Source: Phytophthora colocasiae
Lineage: Eukaryota; Oomycota; Peronosporomycetes; Peronosporales; Peronosporaceae
Direction: 5' to 3'
Assembly (NCBI GenBank): GCA_018806915.1
Contig: JAGKQI010000102.1
Span: 1,488,001 to 1,552,000, forward strand
Length of the DNA: 64,000 nt
Shown here: in pieces, positions 32,472-45,000 of the stretch
Layout of the letters: every line of letters begins with the position of its first letter
Numbering within the stretch: the first letter of the stretch is position 1
Notes under the pieces: model-generated
What the model was told of the DNA's origin: nothing
Databases searched by the model: none
The model's input: the letters and a program-made list of their open reading frames with translations, nothing else
Position numbers and translations under genes: made by a program

Positions 32472-35400
32472 ATGGCTCGCCGAGCGACCGAAAGACAGTC
32501 GGTCGGTGCGAGTTCTACCTCAGATGGCGGTGTCGACGATGACAGACTTTCGCGCAACTCGTGGCTCTCCCGCTCTACGATATGCGCCAACGAGGAAGAT
32601 GACGATGCTGGTGATGATACAGACACGTGTAGTTGGTCTCAACTACGCACACCCCCACCTTTCAGTGTACTTGTTCAGAGAAGGGATGTCGATGAGACCG
32701 ACACATGGAAAGAATTGAACGATAGTGCGGTCGAGAAGACAGATCTGCCGTACAAAGGAAAGCGCAAGCTGCCTTTGCTCTCTGGGTTCTCCAATATTGA
32801 AGCCCTGCAAGCGCAACTACCGCGTAGTACCAGCAAACAGACTCAGGCGGAACATGGTGGTTCAGGAATTCAAGCAAAATGTGACGTTAATTCAGGTTTT
32901 AAGCGAGCTGGAGACCCTCTTGGTCATGTTTTCTCGCCTTCAAAAAGTGAAATTGAGGCCAACCGAACGAAATGGGATTTGGAAAGAAATCTGCACGACA
33001 CGGAAAACGCATGTGGTGGTGTACCAGAGCGAAAGCGGGATCGAGGAGGGAATTTGAAACCTGTTGCCTCTACCACCACTGAAGAGGAAGGAAAAGAACG
33101 GAAATGGGGTCTTGAGCGAGATGGTGATTCCGCTAGTAAATCGTATAGAACACGTGAGTTGAGACGAAAACTTCAGAGACTAAATCCTTTTGCAACGAAA
33201 ATGTGCCCAGCTGTTGCCTCTGCGTCTGAAGTGGAGGCACATCGACGAAAATGGGATTTGGAGAGAAACTTGGAAGAAACACACCGGCTTCATATATTAG
33301 TGAATGGCGCTATTGAATCTGAAGAGACTGATTTGGCACGGAAGCTACCGACACTGAGCCAGTTTACGATGGCGCCGAATCCCGTAATCCCCTCTGCGGC
33401 AGAAGTGGAGGCTCACAAGCGTAAATGGGATCTGGAGAGAAGGCTGCAAGACGACTGGACTGGTTCAGTGGATGACATATCCAATAGAAGTCTGAGACGG
33501 AAGCTAGGGAGCTTAAACCCTGTTCCAATGACCCCCATCGGTCCCTCTACAGACGACATTAGAGAGAACAGACGAAAATGGGATCTGGAGAGGCGATTAC
33601 AGGATGGAGATCAACTTGACGTGTCAGTACCGCCATGTAAACTACCCAGTTTAAATCTCGTTGTTTCGTCTGTTCCCAGACGAAAATGGAATACCCAAGG
33701 CAAAGTGTGCAGTTCAAACGGCCCTCTAGAATTGAAAATAGAGGTGGCTGGTCGTGAGGGGTTGGATCAGAAGCTGCAACCCCAAGAATTATCCGGTCCT
33801 AATGTTGCTGACCGCGAACTGCAACACGCTTTCGAGATCAACGAGTCTTTGGTTTACCTTATACTGTTTTGCAGTACGGCTGTGCTACACTGTGCAATAT
33901 TTAACTTCAACTTGGAGTTGCGGCAATTCTTACGGCTCGATATTTATCCGCTTGGCATACTTTTGTTGTTAAGCTGGGCGTTTGTGGGCTTAATCCACTT
34001 TGTCGGTGGTGTGGTTGGAGATCTTGTAGCTGATCGAGTGGCGCTCGTGCGACGCACGGCTTTCCTGTGGGGTATCGCGGTTGTGGCGATTCATTTGGTT
34101 AGTTTCAAACTTTCGCCTGTGGTGTCGTCATTGGGCTTGGGTTTGGGTCTGTCGTGTGCTGGAGTGGCTCACGGTATTATCTGCCCGAATTTGATTGCAC
34201 TCAATGTGGAATCCAAGCTTTGCGCGTTTGGTGCGGTGACTACACCTCTATCCCCACAGGACGATAACGGTAGTAGTAGTAGTGACGAAGAAGACAGCGG
34301 GGCAGAAAGTGAATTGTCATATTCATCGGATGTTTCAACGGCTACGAGTGATGAGCAACATGAGCAACATGAGCATGATTTCACAAGCCACAACTTTTTT
34401 GCGGGCTGCTTTGCTGCGAGGTTGGCTGGCTCTTCGATTATCCAGGGGTACTACTTTTTGATGGTGAATGTGGACATGTTTGCGAGCAAGGAGGCACTAA
34501 CTACTGCGGATTCACGGGGATTTAACTGTATGCTTCTTATGAGTGTGGCCCTAATGGCATCGCTTATCTTCTTCTGCTTCGAGTTTTGGGACTATTACCA
34601 TAGCGACGAAGATTCTGTGTCATGGGGATATGATGACGACCAAGAGTTTGAGCTAAAACTTGCTACTCTGGATCCGGGCGTTGATATTTCAACTGGAACA
34701 GTTTGGATATGGACGTGGTCTGACCTGATACGGCTATGCAACCGTGCGCTAGTGAGCTATGCGCTCGTCTCGTTTGCATTGATGACTTTGATAGGCGCTG
34801 GATTTTCTTTAGTCGTTGTGCTGCTTGCGACCCAAACTTCTCTTTCGGTTCGTCTTGTGGCATTTTTGCTGATTGTCTTCGGCTGGCTGTTGACCATGGT
34901 TGCGATCTCGAGGCAAATGAACCCGACAAAGAAACAGCTCCTCCGCGAGTGTCGCCAGTTGGGCTTGCGATCAAGGCATTTCTACTTGGTCATGTTTGCG
35001 GTTGCGTTCATTTGTGTTTCAGGATGTGTTGCCTTCCTCCGTGCTCAACTGTACACTACCATGGTAGTACAAGTATGTCAAACGCACTTGGTGATCCCAG
35101 GTACAACTGAAACGCTCTTCGACCCCGAGTTGCTGGGCACTGTAGTTGGGACTTCATCGTTAATTCTTCTCGGCTTCTCTCGGTTGGTGAATAGAAATCC
35201 GCAAGTGTCTGATCTGAGCAGTCCTAAACTATCGGTAAAAACTAGTGTTTTCGCACTATCGATACCCTCAACACCTTCCCCGCAGAAGACATGGGCGCAG
35301 TCATTCTCTTTGGGATCGTCAATGGCATCGTACCCGCCAGTCACACGAATGTACCTCGCGATGCTGTTGTATCTCATCGGCGTATTTATGTCAAGTGTGG

Positions 35401-35852
35401 TAGAGCTCTACCGACGCAAGGCAGGATTAGGTCCATCAATTCTACCTCGAAGCTGCGGGTCTGCGCACTCCGATTTCACCTTCCTGTGGGCATCGCCTTA
35501 CGTGGTGCTATTGGGTGTATCCGATGCACTTTTCCGTGTAAGTTTGCAGGAGGCGTGCCATGGCCTAGCACGAGGTTCCTTCGCTTCCCCCACGGCGTCA
35601 CATCTGTCTCGTCGTTGGGCTGGTACAGTTCAAGGTGCGATCTCGCTGGCTGAGGCACTAGGCTACACCACCGCTCTTTCGTTGGTGTCAGTGCTGTCAC
35701 GTTGGCTCTTCCAGCCTGAGCCTACAGATATGGCTCTGCTCTTTTTGCTACTCACGACGATGGTGGCTCTAACTCATGCTGTGCTCAATCGAATCGCAAC
35801 TCGAGCGCAGGCTTTTCAACGTTTGCATTTCCGCTGCAACTCAACTACGTGA
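32472..35852 (+). CDS. POT/MFS-like transporter with repeat-bearing N-terminal region, 1126 aa
   Basis: This is an intronless frame. Residues 1 to about 420 are hydrophilic and contain at least five copies of a motif around KWDLER. From about residue 455 a polytopic membrane region begins at EINESLVYLILFCSTAV. GGVVGDLVADRVALVRRT resembles the GGwLaDr loop motif of proton-coupled oligopeptide transporters. About 10-12 hydrophobic segments follow, with a Ser/Asp/Glu/His-rich cytosolic loop around residues 590-630 and a last helix near FLLLTTMVALTHAVLNRI. POT proteins import di- or tripeptides or nitrate with protons; the substrate here is unknown. The combination with the N-terminal repeats is unusual. 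The 3' end converges on Tra1, with about 155 bp between stop codons. Confidence 0.8.
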   Translation: MARRATERQSVGASSTSDGGVDDDRLSRNSWLSRSTICANEEDDDAGDDTDTCSWSQLRTPPPFSVLVQRRDVDETDTWKELNDSAVEKTDLPYKGKRKLPLLSGFSNIEALQAQLPRSTSKQTQAEHGGSGIQAKCDVNSGFKRAGDPLGHVFSPSKSEIEANRTKWDLERNLHDTENACGGVPERKRDRGGNLKPVASTTTEEEGKERKWGLERDGDSASKSYRTRELRRKLQRLNPFATKMCPAVASASEVEAHRRKWDLERNLEETHRLHILVNGAIESEETDLARKLPTLSQFTMAPNPVIPSAAEVEAHKRKWDLERRLQDDWTGSVDDISNRSLRRKLGSLNPVPMTPIGPSTDDIRENRRKWDLERRLQDGDQLDVSVPPCKLPSLNLVVSSVPRRKWNTQGKVCSSNGPLELKIEVAGREGLDQKLQPQELSGPNVADRELQHAFEINESLVYLILFCSTAVLHCAIFNFNLELRQFLRLDIYPLGILLLLSWAFVGLIHFVGGVVGDLVADRVALVRRTAFLWGIAVVAIHLVSFKLSPVVSSLGLGLGLSCAGVAHGIICPNLIALNVESKLCAFGAVTTPLSPQDDNGSSSSDEEDSGAESELSYSSDVSTATSDEQHEQHEHDFTSHNFFAGCFAARLAGSSIIQGYYFLMVNVDMFASKEALTTADSRGFNCMLLMSVALMASLIFFCFEFWDYYHSDEDSVSWGYDDDQEFELKLATLDPGVDISTGTVWIWTWSDLIRLCNRALVSYALVSFALMTLIGAGFSLVVVLLATQTSLSVRLVAFLLIVFGWLLTMVAISRQMNPTKKQLLRECRQLGLRSRHFYLVMFAVAFICVSGCVAFLRAQLYTTMVVQVCQTHLVIPGTTETLFDPELLGTVVGTSSLILLGFSRLVNRNPQVSDLSSPKLSVKTSVFALSIPSTPSPQKTWAQSFSLGSSMASYPPVTRMYLAMLLYLIGVFMSSVVELYRRKAGLGPSILPRSCGSAHSDFTFLWASPYVVLLGVSDALFRVSLQEACHGLARGSFASPTASHLSRRWAGTVQGAISLAEALGYTTALSLVSVLSRWLFQPEPTDMALLFLLLTTMVALTHAVLNRIATRAQAFQRLHFRCNSTT
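32944..33690 (+). repeat. KWDLER tandem protein repeats within the transporter gene
   Basis: Five main units are recognisable by eye: EIEANRTKWDLERNLHD, EEEGKERKWGLERDGD, EVEAHRRKWDLERNLEE, EVEAHKRKWDLERRLQD and DIRENRRKWDLERRLQD, and a sixth partial unit ends at PRRKWN. Spacing is irregular, about 35-65 residues. Between units the motif LRRKLxxLNP recurs. At DNA level the copies share AAATGGGAT but are otherwise diverged, so the repeat seems selected at the protein level. Confidence 0.85.
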
Positions 35853-36008
35853 TCAATAGAAGGAGAGAAACAAAAATTCACACAGTAGGCATGCAACATA
35901 TTTAATCCAACAATGCGTTTGTCAAGTGCTATTGCCAGTTCCTGACAAATTTGGCTAAAACCTGTCCACATGCAAAACGAATAGCAGCTACATCGAACTG
36001 CGACTTAC

Positions 36009-39000
36009 TTACAACCATGGGTACCACGTTGGGTACATTTCACGCTGGCGTTCCGGGTTCGTAGCAATCTCCAGCAGCTCTTGCACATTTTTACCTCGCG
36101 AAGACCCACCATTCTCCTTCTTAAGCGACACGCCACGAATCCGTTCTAGCACGAGGCTTACATTCGCCTCCACACGTTGCTGCACTTGGGACTCCACACG
36201 CCGCTGTGTCAGTGCCGGTGAAGCCGGACCAGATGATCCACCAGGCGAGGAGGTGCGCCAAGAAGATTGCGGGTCGAGAGATAAAAGTCGGGTCTTCGAC
36301 GCGTGCCAAGATAACAAATCATCCCTGAAGAAGAGGCACAACTGGTTGCTTAGGATATCCTCTTCACTCATCAGAGCTTCCGCAGCAGCTATCATTCCGA
36401 TGCTAAAAGGCCCTTGCACACCAGGACGTGTCATGAAGCTGTGGAGGTTACGTGTCAGCCGGAAAGGCATTGTCGTCGCCGCCTCCAAAATGCCACTACT
36501 CGAATATCCAGGACGAAGTTCAGTGCTCACCACGCGACCTGTGCGTCTTGAAAATAACACGCGATGCGGCGCTCGATCGCCTACGAATAGAGCGTATGAC
36601 AAGAAGCTCGACAGTGCCAAATGCTTCGTAAACTCGCTCCGGAATTGGAAGTATGCGTCACTGTGAGCGGAAATTCCATGAACATACTTGGCCAAAAGAG
36701 TCTCTGGAACGTGCTCATTGCAAATTTCACGGAAAGCAAGGGCCTTAGCCTGCGCAATGCGCGCCTCCTCCTGCTTCGTCGAAGCATGTCCAGCCCCTGT
36801 TACTGCATAGGCCTCACTGATGCGCTCGCGATAGAGTTCTACAGGGAGATCCGGGTCCTTGTTTTCAAATTGACAATCCAACTCGTAAATTTCTCCAAGA
36901 GTGACAAAGTCACTATTGTCCTCGAGTAGCCGTACCCGCGGCGTCAGAGGAATAACCTTCGGGACGTGGAAGACAGTATTCCGTTTCTTAGTTTCTTTGT
37001 GCCGGAGCAACAGTCGATTCAGCAGTAGGTACATTTGCATCATTCGTTCATCCGTGCGGGTGATGTGAGTCATCGCATACTGCACCAAAAAGTAGTAGGA
37101 GCGGCCATCACTGCCACCCATGGCTACACGTCGCTGCGTGAATCCGTTGCGCAATAGCACATCAACTGTGCTTTCGAAATGCTGAATGCGCGCATGTAGA
37201 TCCTTGATTGGCTCACTGTCCGATACATACTGTCCCGGAACTTCCATGTTGGAACTGCTGAGCTCCATCAAGTGTCGACTGCATTGCTCTAGGTAGAGTT
37301 TACCAGCGTTTCGTTTGCCCACCTTCTTAACACGTAATTGCAGAAGATTCTTCCAACGCTTCAAGCGATTCATGATCTCGTACAAAGTTGTGGCTGACCC
37401 AGCTTCTTGCGTATCATCGTCTTCAAGCGGAGTGAAGTCGCGCTCAAACGCTTTCTTAAACTCGTCCACAAACGCCTCGTGCTTCTCATTCTTCTGGTGC
37501 GGAAGCAGTACAAAGAGTTTGCGACACACCCTAGCAAGTGCTGCACGCAGCATCTTCGGCACAGGCTCTGCCTTTGTTAGTCTTGGGAGCTGATAGCACT
37601 TTAGCAGAAGGGCGTGGACAGCCGTAAGTAGCTCTTCTTCCGGTTCTGGGCGGAATCGGGTAATCATCTCTTCCAGCATACACTCCATTTCAAAAGTAAG
37701 GGAGTCGTGCGACCTGCGTAAGAAGTTCAACAAATCCTCCGTATACTGCACGGGTCCAACATCAGCCTTCAACGAGTGTTCATCACCGCCGTTGTTGCGA
37801 ACCTTTTCAGTCCACGCTTCCAGCGTCAAAATGATACCAGGTGCTGCATTGAAAGCCGCTGGTGTTGGCCGAGGAGGGCCAACAAGTCCTGGAATCTCTT
37901 GGATCTGAGCAACTGACATGGATGAAGGAACTCCAACAACATGCCCAGACTTTGTCCTGTAGTAAGTACGCGCAGACGGAGATGTTGCACTTGCAAAAGG
38001 CGACACACCCGTCGAGCTCGCAGCCAATTGTTGTTGCTGGTTGGCAAGCATTGCATTGTCTCGGTTTTCCAGGAAGAAAGCACGCATTGTGTAGTACAAA
38101 GCCTGAGGAAACTTTGCAGAGAGGCCACGCAATAATCCACGAATTTGGGGAGCCTCTGGACGGCCAAGCGCCATAAGTAGCTGTGGGATCCAAATGATCC
38201 AAATCCAAATAGGCAATTGCTTTCCGTGTGTCTCGAACGCTTGGATAAGCACTCCTCGTCTGTCATCCATATTCAACAGCCATAGTACACGCGCGATCAT
38301 AAGTCGTGCCGAGTTGCAACGATGGTGAATCGCTTGCAGGTAGCACGCAATAGTTTGCGAAGCCAAAGCGAGGTCCTTACGCACGAGGAATAATCGGTAG
38401 CAGTAGTGTCCCCACGAAAGCCATCCTTTTCCGTAGCTATCGCAGATTTGCAGACAATGAGAGAAAGTCTGGTTGGCTTCTGGAAGAGAACCTTGAGCCT
38501 CCAAGAAAAGCGCCTTCAACCGAAACATTTCTGCTTTTTGCCGCAGGTTGAAGTAGTCCAGGTTCGTTGTATTTAAGATGCTCAGTCCACCAGCGTATTC
38601 CGTGGCGCTCTCGTAACAGATACTCACTTGTTCACGAAGCTTCGAGAAGGCGTCCTGCACATCCATCGCAGGGACTGAATAGAGCTTAGCTAGTGCACCG
38701 AGACACACGTCGGGTAGTCGTTGCTTGCGTGCAGTGTGAGCAAGTTTGATGATAGACCATGGACTATCATGCATGCAGGCAAGTACTTGGGCATCACTCC
38801 AAGCAAAAGTAGTTTTGACCACTTGAAACATGTGCGATCTCCACGTGAGGATATCATCCCATAAGAGAATGGGTTCCCACTTGTTTGGTAAGCGCTCTCG
38901 CCACGTATTAATGGAGGGTTTCAAATTCGGCAGCGCCGCGTGTTGAGCACTCGCGGATTTAATGTCTTCCATCATCTGGATCGATTCCTTCACTTCCACG

Positions 39001-42000
39001 AACTTGTGAAACAAATGCATCAACGGCAAGTGTGCATGAGATAAGATACGCGGAAGCCCTTGCCATTGATGCAGCGCTAGTTCAGCCGTCTGTGATGTGA
39101 GAGTGTCGATAGCGCTACGTTTATCCGCATCAAGAATTGAAATGTACAATCGCTGTAGACGTGTCTGAGGACATCCCAACTCTGCTGAGGACTGCATCGA
39201 CGGTGACAGCAGCAATTGCTTTGCTGAGGCCCAATCTCCACGTTTCCACGCACAGTCTAGCAGCAGCTCCTGGTTTTGGGTAGACTTCGCGAAATCATTC
39301 ATAAGCTGCCATTGGCACAGCTGCTTCGCACACCCCACCCAGCGCTCCTCCCACAACCTTAACTCGAACAAATTCACATCCTCGATACTTACACGACCAC
39401 TTTGAGCTTTAGACAGTGCGCGGAAATACTCTTCCTGTGCTTCATGCACGCAGCCAAGTGCCTCCAGGGTCAGTGCTGTGCGTGTCTCTGGCTGCGCAAT
39501 ATTTTCAAGACTCAGACCGATGCGTAAGTCGTCTTCACTCAACTGTTTGTAGATAGCACTCAGAGCCTCAATCCACCGCAACCGACTCTCCACGCTGAGC
39601 CCAGCCTTTTCAACTTGGAATTCACAAAGTCTTATAGCGCAGCCCCACACATCGTAAGCTGATGCAATATGTAGTACCAGCTCAGGAGTCATCACAGGTG
39701 CTCGCGGGCTAGTACTCACGATGCCCTTCATTAGTGTTTGAACCACGTTCGTGCGTCGAGGAGTCGAAGCTTCCAGTGGTACATTCAAATCGCGCTTGTT
39801 GTACTTCGACGCTAAAATCTTCAGCAACTGACTGGCCAACTGTGTTTGATCTGCTTCCTTCAGTAATCGCCACGACGCACTGAACAAATTCACCCACAGT
39901 TCTTTGGCTAGCTCCAAATCGATGTGTGCTAAGTCACGCAAAGCCAATGTAAGCTCGGATGATTTAACCTGCCCGTGCTTCTCCAAGAATTCAGCGAAAG
40001 CTGGAGGTTTTGCCGCAGCTGCATTACTTGAGGCACTTGGGGTTTGCACAGATGGAGGTGTGTTCGTGGAGACAGCTGCCATCAGTGTTTCAATTGCAAT
40101 CACAGGCCAGTACCTCGTTCCGCACGCTTGCCAATCCTGGCGCAGCACAAGTTGCAATCGTGCAACGGGTCCAGGGCCTGTAGCTGCAAAGAAAATCTGC
40201 AGGAACTTGTCACGCGTTCCGGGATCTGGGGCAAGCAAGCCTGCCATGAAATGTGTCGTGAGGCTATGGCTCTGAGGCGTAGGACTGAGGTGTAACTGAT
40301 GCTTTGCATCGCCTGTCGAAGAATCGCAGAGCTTGAGAACCAATTGATAGTACTCCTCGTTCAGAGGAAGTGCAGAGATCTCGTTAAGCCGATCAAATGT
40401 TGCCATTTTGTTCAGCAGAGTCATTTTGTCCTTTGTCGTCAAAACTTGTTGGCGTGCGTCTGTAGATGCTATCATCTTTGCCACAATTTTCGTGATTTGC
40501 AACAGAAGTGGAATGTTGTATGATCCCTCAAGACAGTGCACAAGCAAATTGGTATACAGACGACGGTGCTCACCGGTTGTGAACGTGCACTTCGCCAGCA
40601 AGGCGTAACACAGGACAAGTAACTCGATAGGTCTCTTTCCATTTCCACCAAGAAGCGCACCTCGCGCTGTGATTTGGTTCACGGCAGTCCCCATCTTCTT
40701 CTTCAGCGCGCTCCCTGTCTTCACGTTCGCTGTTTCACCCCCCAGTGGTTGATCCTTCTTTTTCATAGATTTCTCTCCTGGGGCGTCACGTATTTTCCCA
40801 GCATGCCGCACAACATTATTCACCGCCAAGTTGGAGCGGCCTGTTTGCATCTGATTCCATTCATTCAAGATAGCCAAGGAAGGGGTGGCCATTACTCGAT
40901 TCCGTCCAAACGAGTCCACAACTGCTTGCCCACTTTCAACACCCATCGCTGCACCATTGTTACTACCATGTTTTCCAGAGGTTGCGGATAGAAGCAAGTG
41001 CTCGCGAGTAAATCGTTGCGCCAATTTTAACAACGCTGGAGCAAAATGGTCCACGAAATCAGGCGTTACATCGACCAGCCCGCTTAGTAGCTTCAAAGTA
41101 AATTCGCCGGGGTAGCTTGAAGAGGACACAACCACCCGGGGGTGTTGTGAAAACAGCAATCGCATACGAGCTGCCTCGTGATTGATCAAGGGGTTGATAC
41201 CACTCGGGTCCTTTTGGACTTTGCCGGAAGCATGGCCTTGACCCACTATAGTATTGCTGCCTGCTTCGCTCTGTTTGTCCGTTTTTGATCCAGCTGCATT
41301 CTGTGCTGCATGTTTCCCCTTCGCTTTTGCAGGAACCACGCCCGATCCCCCAGCCAAGCTTCCCGAGTCTTGCTTGAATAATGCTGCGTTCACAAGGCGC
41401 TCGTTGATAATCTCGCGGAGCCACGGATAGAACTTGCACACAATCAAAGCTTGTGGGGCACGAGATGGAGGATACAACTAAAACAACGTACAGAAAGCGT
41501 AATGCGCACAACGTGAGTATTAGACCTCAGCCGTCAGCTAAATAATACACGGACTTACCTCAGCCATCCGGCATAGAAACTTCGTCAGGTTTGCCTGGAT
41601 CTCGATGTTTTGGCGATCGAAACACGGTTCAAGCAGCTTCATAATGCGTGGCGCATACTGGATCACATATGGCATTGAACGCTTGGAGCTTGTGACGACC
41701 TCTGGAGTAATTAAAGAGTTCAAAATGCCGAGAACAGCATCAAGAATTGCCAGGGACGATAACGGTGCACCTTTTGGAACAACAAAAAACGGAGGCATCA
41801 CTGTTGTACTTGGCGGTGCTGGAATCGGGACTTGCTGTCCTGTTCCGCCGGCCGCTGCGGCAGCAGCGTTCATACTTGCTTGCAGTTGTTGTTGTTGTCG
41901 AATTACGGTCTCCGCTGTGACAGCGATGAGTTTATCGAAGTACGAAAAGCGAATGGATGCGGACGGCCACAAGCGAAGCGCCTTATCAAACAATTCACCG

Positions 42001-45000
42001 CAAGTCTTCGCCAAGCGACTCGTTTCCTGCTTATCCGCGGATGCAAGAGCAAACCTGAAAGCGAAGTTGATCACCAGGTCAACCATGGCGCCACTCAACT
42101 CAAAATCGTCCTCCGCATTAGCCACTCGACTCGACTCTGATGGAGATGCCGCAACTTGTCCTGGTAGCTGGCCAGTACCGGAAGTTTGCGATTGCGTTGG
42201 AACCTGGACATGCAACGAGGCACGTCCATCTTCAGGCATCTTTGCACTCGCCTGAATAGCTACAGCCTTTGCGTCAGAGACATCAGCATCTACAGTCGGC
42301 AAAACTTTCCGTTTCTTTGCAGCATGATCATCTTGAGACTTTTCTGAAGTTGCTGTGCTCATCGCAGACGGGCTTCGTTTCAACTCTCCTACTGGACTGG
42401 CCACATTTGGCCCAGAAGAAGACCCTCGCAATGCCAGTCGATCTTGGCGTGTTTGCTCCCATGAAATCACTAAATCCACAATGTTCACCGCAAGCCTACG
42501 ATTGTCTGGTGTACTACTGGGAGGGATAGCCAAGCGGTTCAGCGAGTTCACCATGAGGGGGACAAATTGGCCACGGAACGGATAGAAGAGTGCTGGATGG
42601 CGAACAATCAAAAACCAAATATGCACCAACTGCCCGAGTACATGGCCCTCTTCGTAAGCGATCTTCTTCGTCCACTTGATCGCTTTGATAAACTCGTTGG
42701 ACGGTAAACGACTTGGTAAAGCAGGCAAGAGGATGTCGAACGCCTTGCGTACAAGAAAGCGCGCGTCCATCTCATGTGTTCGAAGTAGAGCAACATACAC
42801 TTGCAACACAATTTTGGGCGGCGTATCATAGACTGAGATGAAGCGGCACACATTCACGTATGCCCAAAGCTTGGACGTCAGGTCATGCGCCTTCAAATGG
42901 TTCCACGCAAACTTGATCACTTCCTTCCGATGATCCGTTACATATTTGCTCATATGCTGAATAAGCAACGTGCCCAGCTTGAGCAATTCAATTCGAAGAC
43001 TTTGCATAGCGTCCCGTGGATACTCCTTGCTTGCCAAGATTTCTCGAAGCATCCACATTACGGTATCAAGGTCCATCACGTCAATATTGTTCACGTTGAG
43101 GTCTTCAAACGACGTTGTTAGCACGGGCATAATCAACAATTGAATAGCTTGGACCTTGAGCTCTTCGGTTGCACCAGGTTCGCGAAGCATACGGAGGAAC
43201 GATCGAACGAGGCTGCGCTTGTTGGCAGCGCTATGCTTGGTTGCAACCTCCTCCCGATAGAACGTCTGCAGGAAGCTAAAGTCGAAGGGTGTTCGGTGTA
43301 AGAATACCGATACCATGTCCAGCAGCACTTGCACGTCTTCGGGCTTCGCACGACTGTAGGTGATCATGCACTTGACCAGCAGCTTTGACTCTAAGTGAAA
43401 CTTGATAGGCAATCGGTCATGAGCAACGAGTCGTTGTACACGCGCTGATGAACGCCAAAGTTTCCGTAGACAATCAATTATCACCGTTTGCGATGCCAAC
43501 CACGTCGGGTGTAGCTTGCTTATTGATCGGACAAGTCGCAAACCCTGATAGTGCAGCTCCAGGGCTTCCTGCTGAGCCTTGGATGCGAATGGCCCCCCAC
43601 TAGCTGCAGAAGAGTTGTTGTTCAAAGCCAATGACGTAGCCAATCCTTGAGTCTGGACGCGAGCAATTTTGGCCTGGGCTTGAGCATTCGCCCTGTGTAC
43701 ATATGTCGCTTGGGCTTGCTTTGCCTTCTCCTGCGCCTGCATCGGCTTCAACCCTTGTGCTTGCGCTGTTGCAAGTGCTTGGGCGTGGACCTTTTGGGCA
43801 TTGACTTGAATCTGAGCCTGGAGCTGCTGTGCTTGCTGCTGCGTGACTAGAGTGTTCATTGCAGAATTGGGCAACGAAGTTTGCATAGTTGTTGACGAGA
43901 TGTGACTCTGGGCTTTCGCGATGTAGTCTTTACTGGCAAGCTGAGCCTTTGCCTGGGCTTGAATCAGTGAGAGTCCTTGTGCCTGCGCTGCTGCAAGAGT
44001 TTGTGCATGAAGCTTTTGCGCATTAGCCTGAATTTGGACTTGAGACTGAACCTTTAAAGCCTGCTGCGCGTTCACTTGAGCTTGAGCTTTCACAACATAC
44101 GCAGCACGTGCTTGTACTCCACGAGCTTCGGCCGCGGATGCTGTCATCCCTTGAGCCTGTGCGGTCGCAACTGCCTGTGCTGCTGCTTTCTGTGCATTCA
44201 ACTGGATTTGAGCCTGCATTTTCGCATCGCTTGACACTTCTGCACTAGCTTTCACTTCCCCAAATCCAGCAGCATTAACCTTCAGTGCGGCGTTAAACGT
44301 AGCCTCCACGACTGACTCTGCTCCTCCATCACCGATAATAACTGCGTGGAGAGGAGCCGCTTCGGGAAGCTTTATGAGCTGCTGGAACAGCGACGAATAT
44401 TTCACCTCGCACAAATGTTCTCGCTTCAAAAAGAACGACATTGCCATCGACGCGTAACGATTCAAGAAACGAGTCAGCGGAATTCGGTACGGCGAACTCA
44501 TTTTCCCGTAGCTTCCATACTTTGGTAACACAGCTTCCAGATCTACCACACAGTTAATGAGCGGTTCCAAAAATGCATCATTTGGAGGTAGTAAATGGAA
44601 GAGATCCACAATTGCTGCTGCAACAGCGGGCTCTTCGCCTCGCTTCCAAATTCCTGCTTTAATAATGCGATCCGGATCGCGCCATTGTTTCAGGTGCTCC
44701 AGCAGCTTCTCTCCGAGAGTCACATTAAAACAGCTACTGAGGAGCGTTAACAGACGTGACAGCCCTTCAAGTAGTGGCAGATTAAGCTTCCGGTAGTCTG
44801 CCAGGTTGAGAAGCACCGGTCGCAAGCATTGCTGCAGTAGCTCCTTTGGGAGAAACACGTCCTTGTTTTGCTTGTTCAGTTGAATGACGTCCGTTAATGC
44901 ATCCTGAGCTACCTGCACCAGCTCCGCGGGCTGACCCGTCAGGTATCGGAAAAATACACCCACGAAGCGATTACGGTACTCTGGGTGCTGGTTCAGCTCG

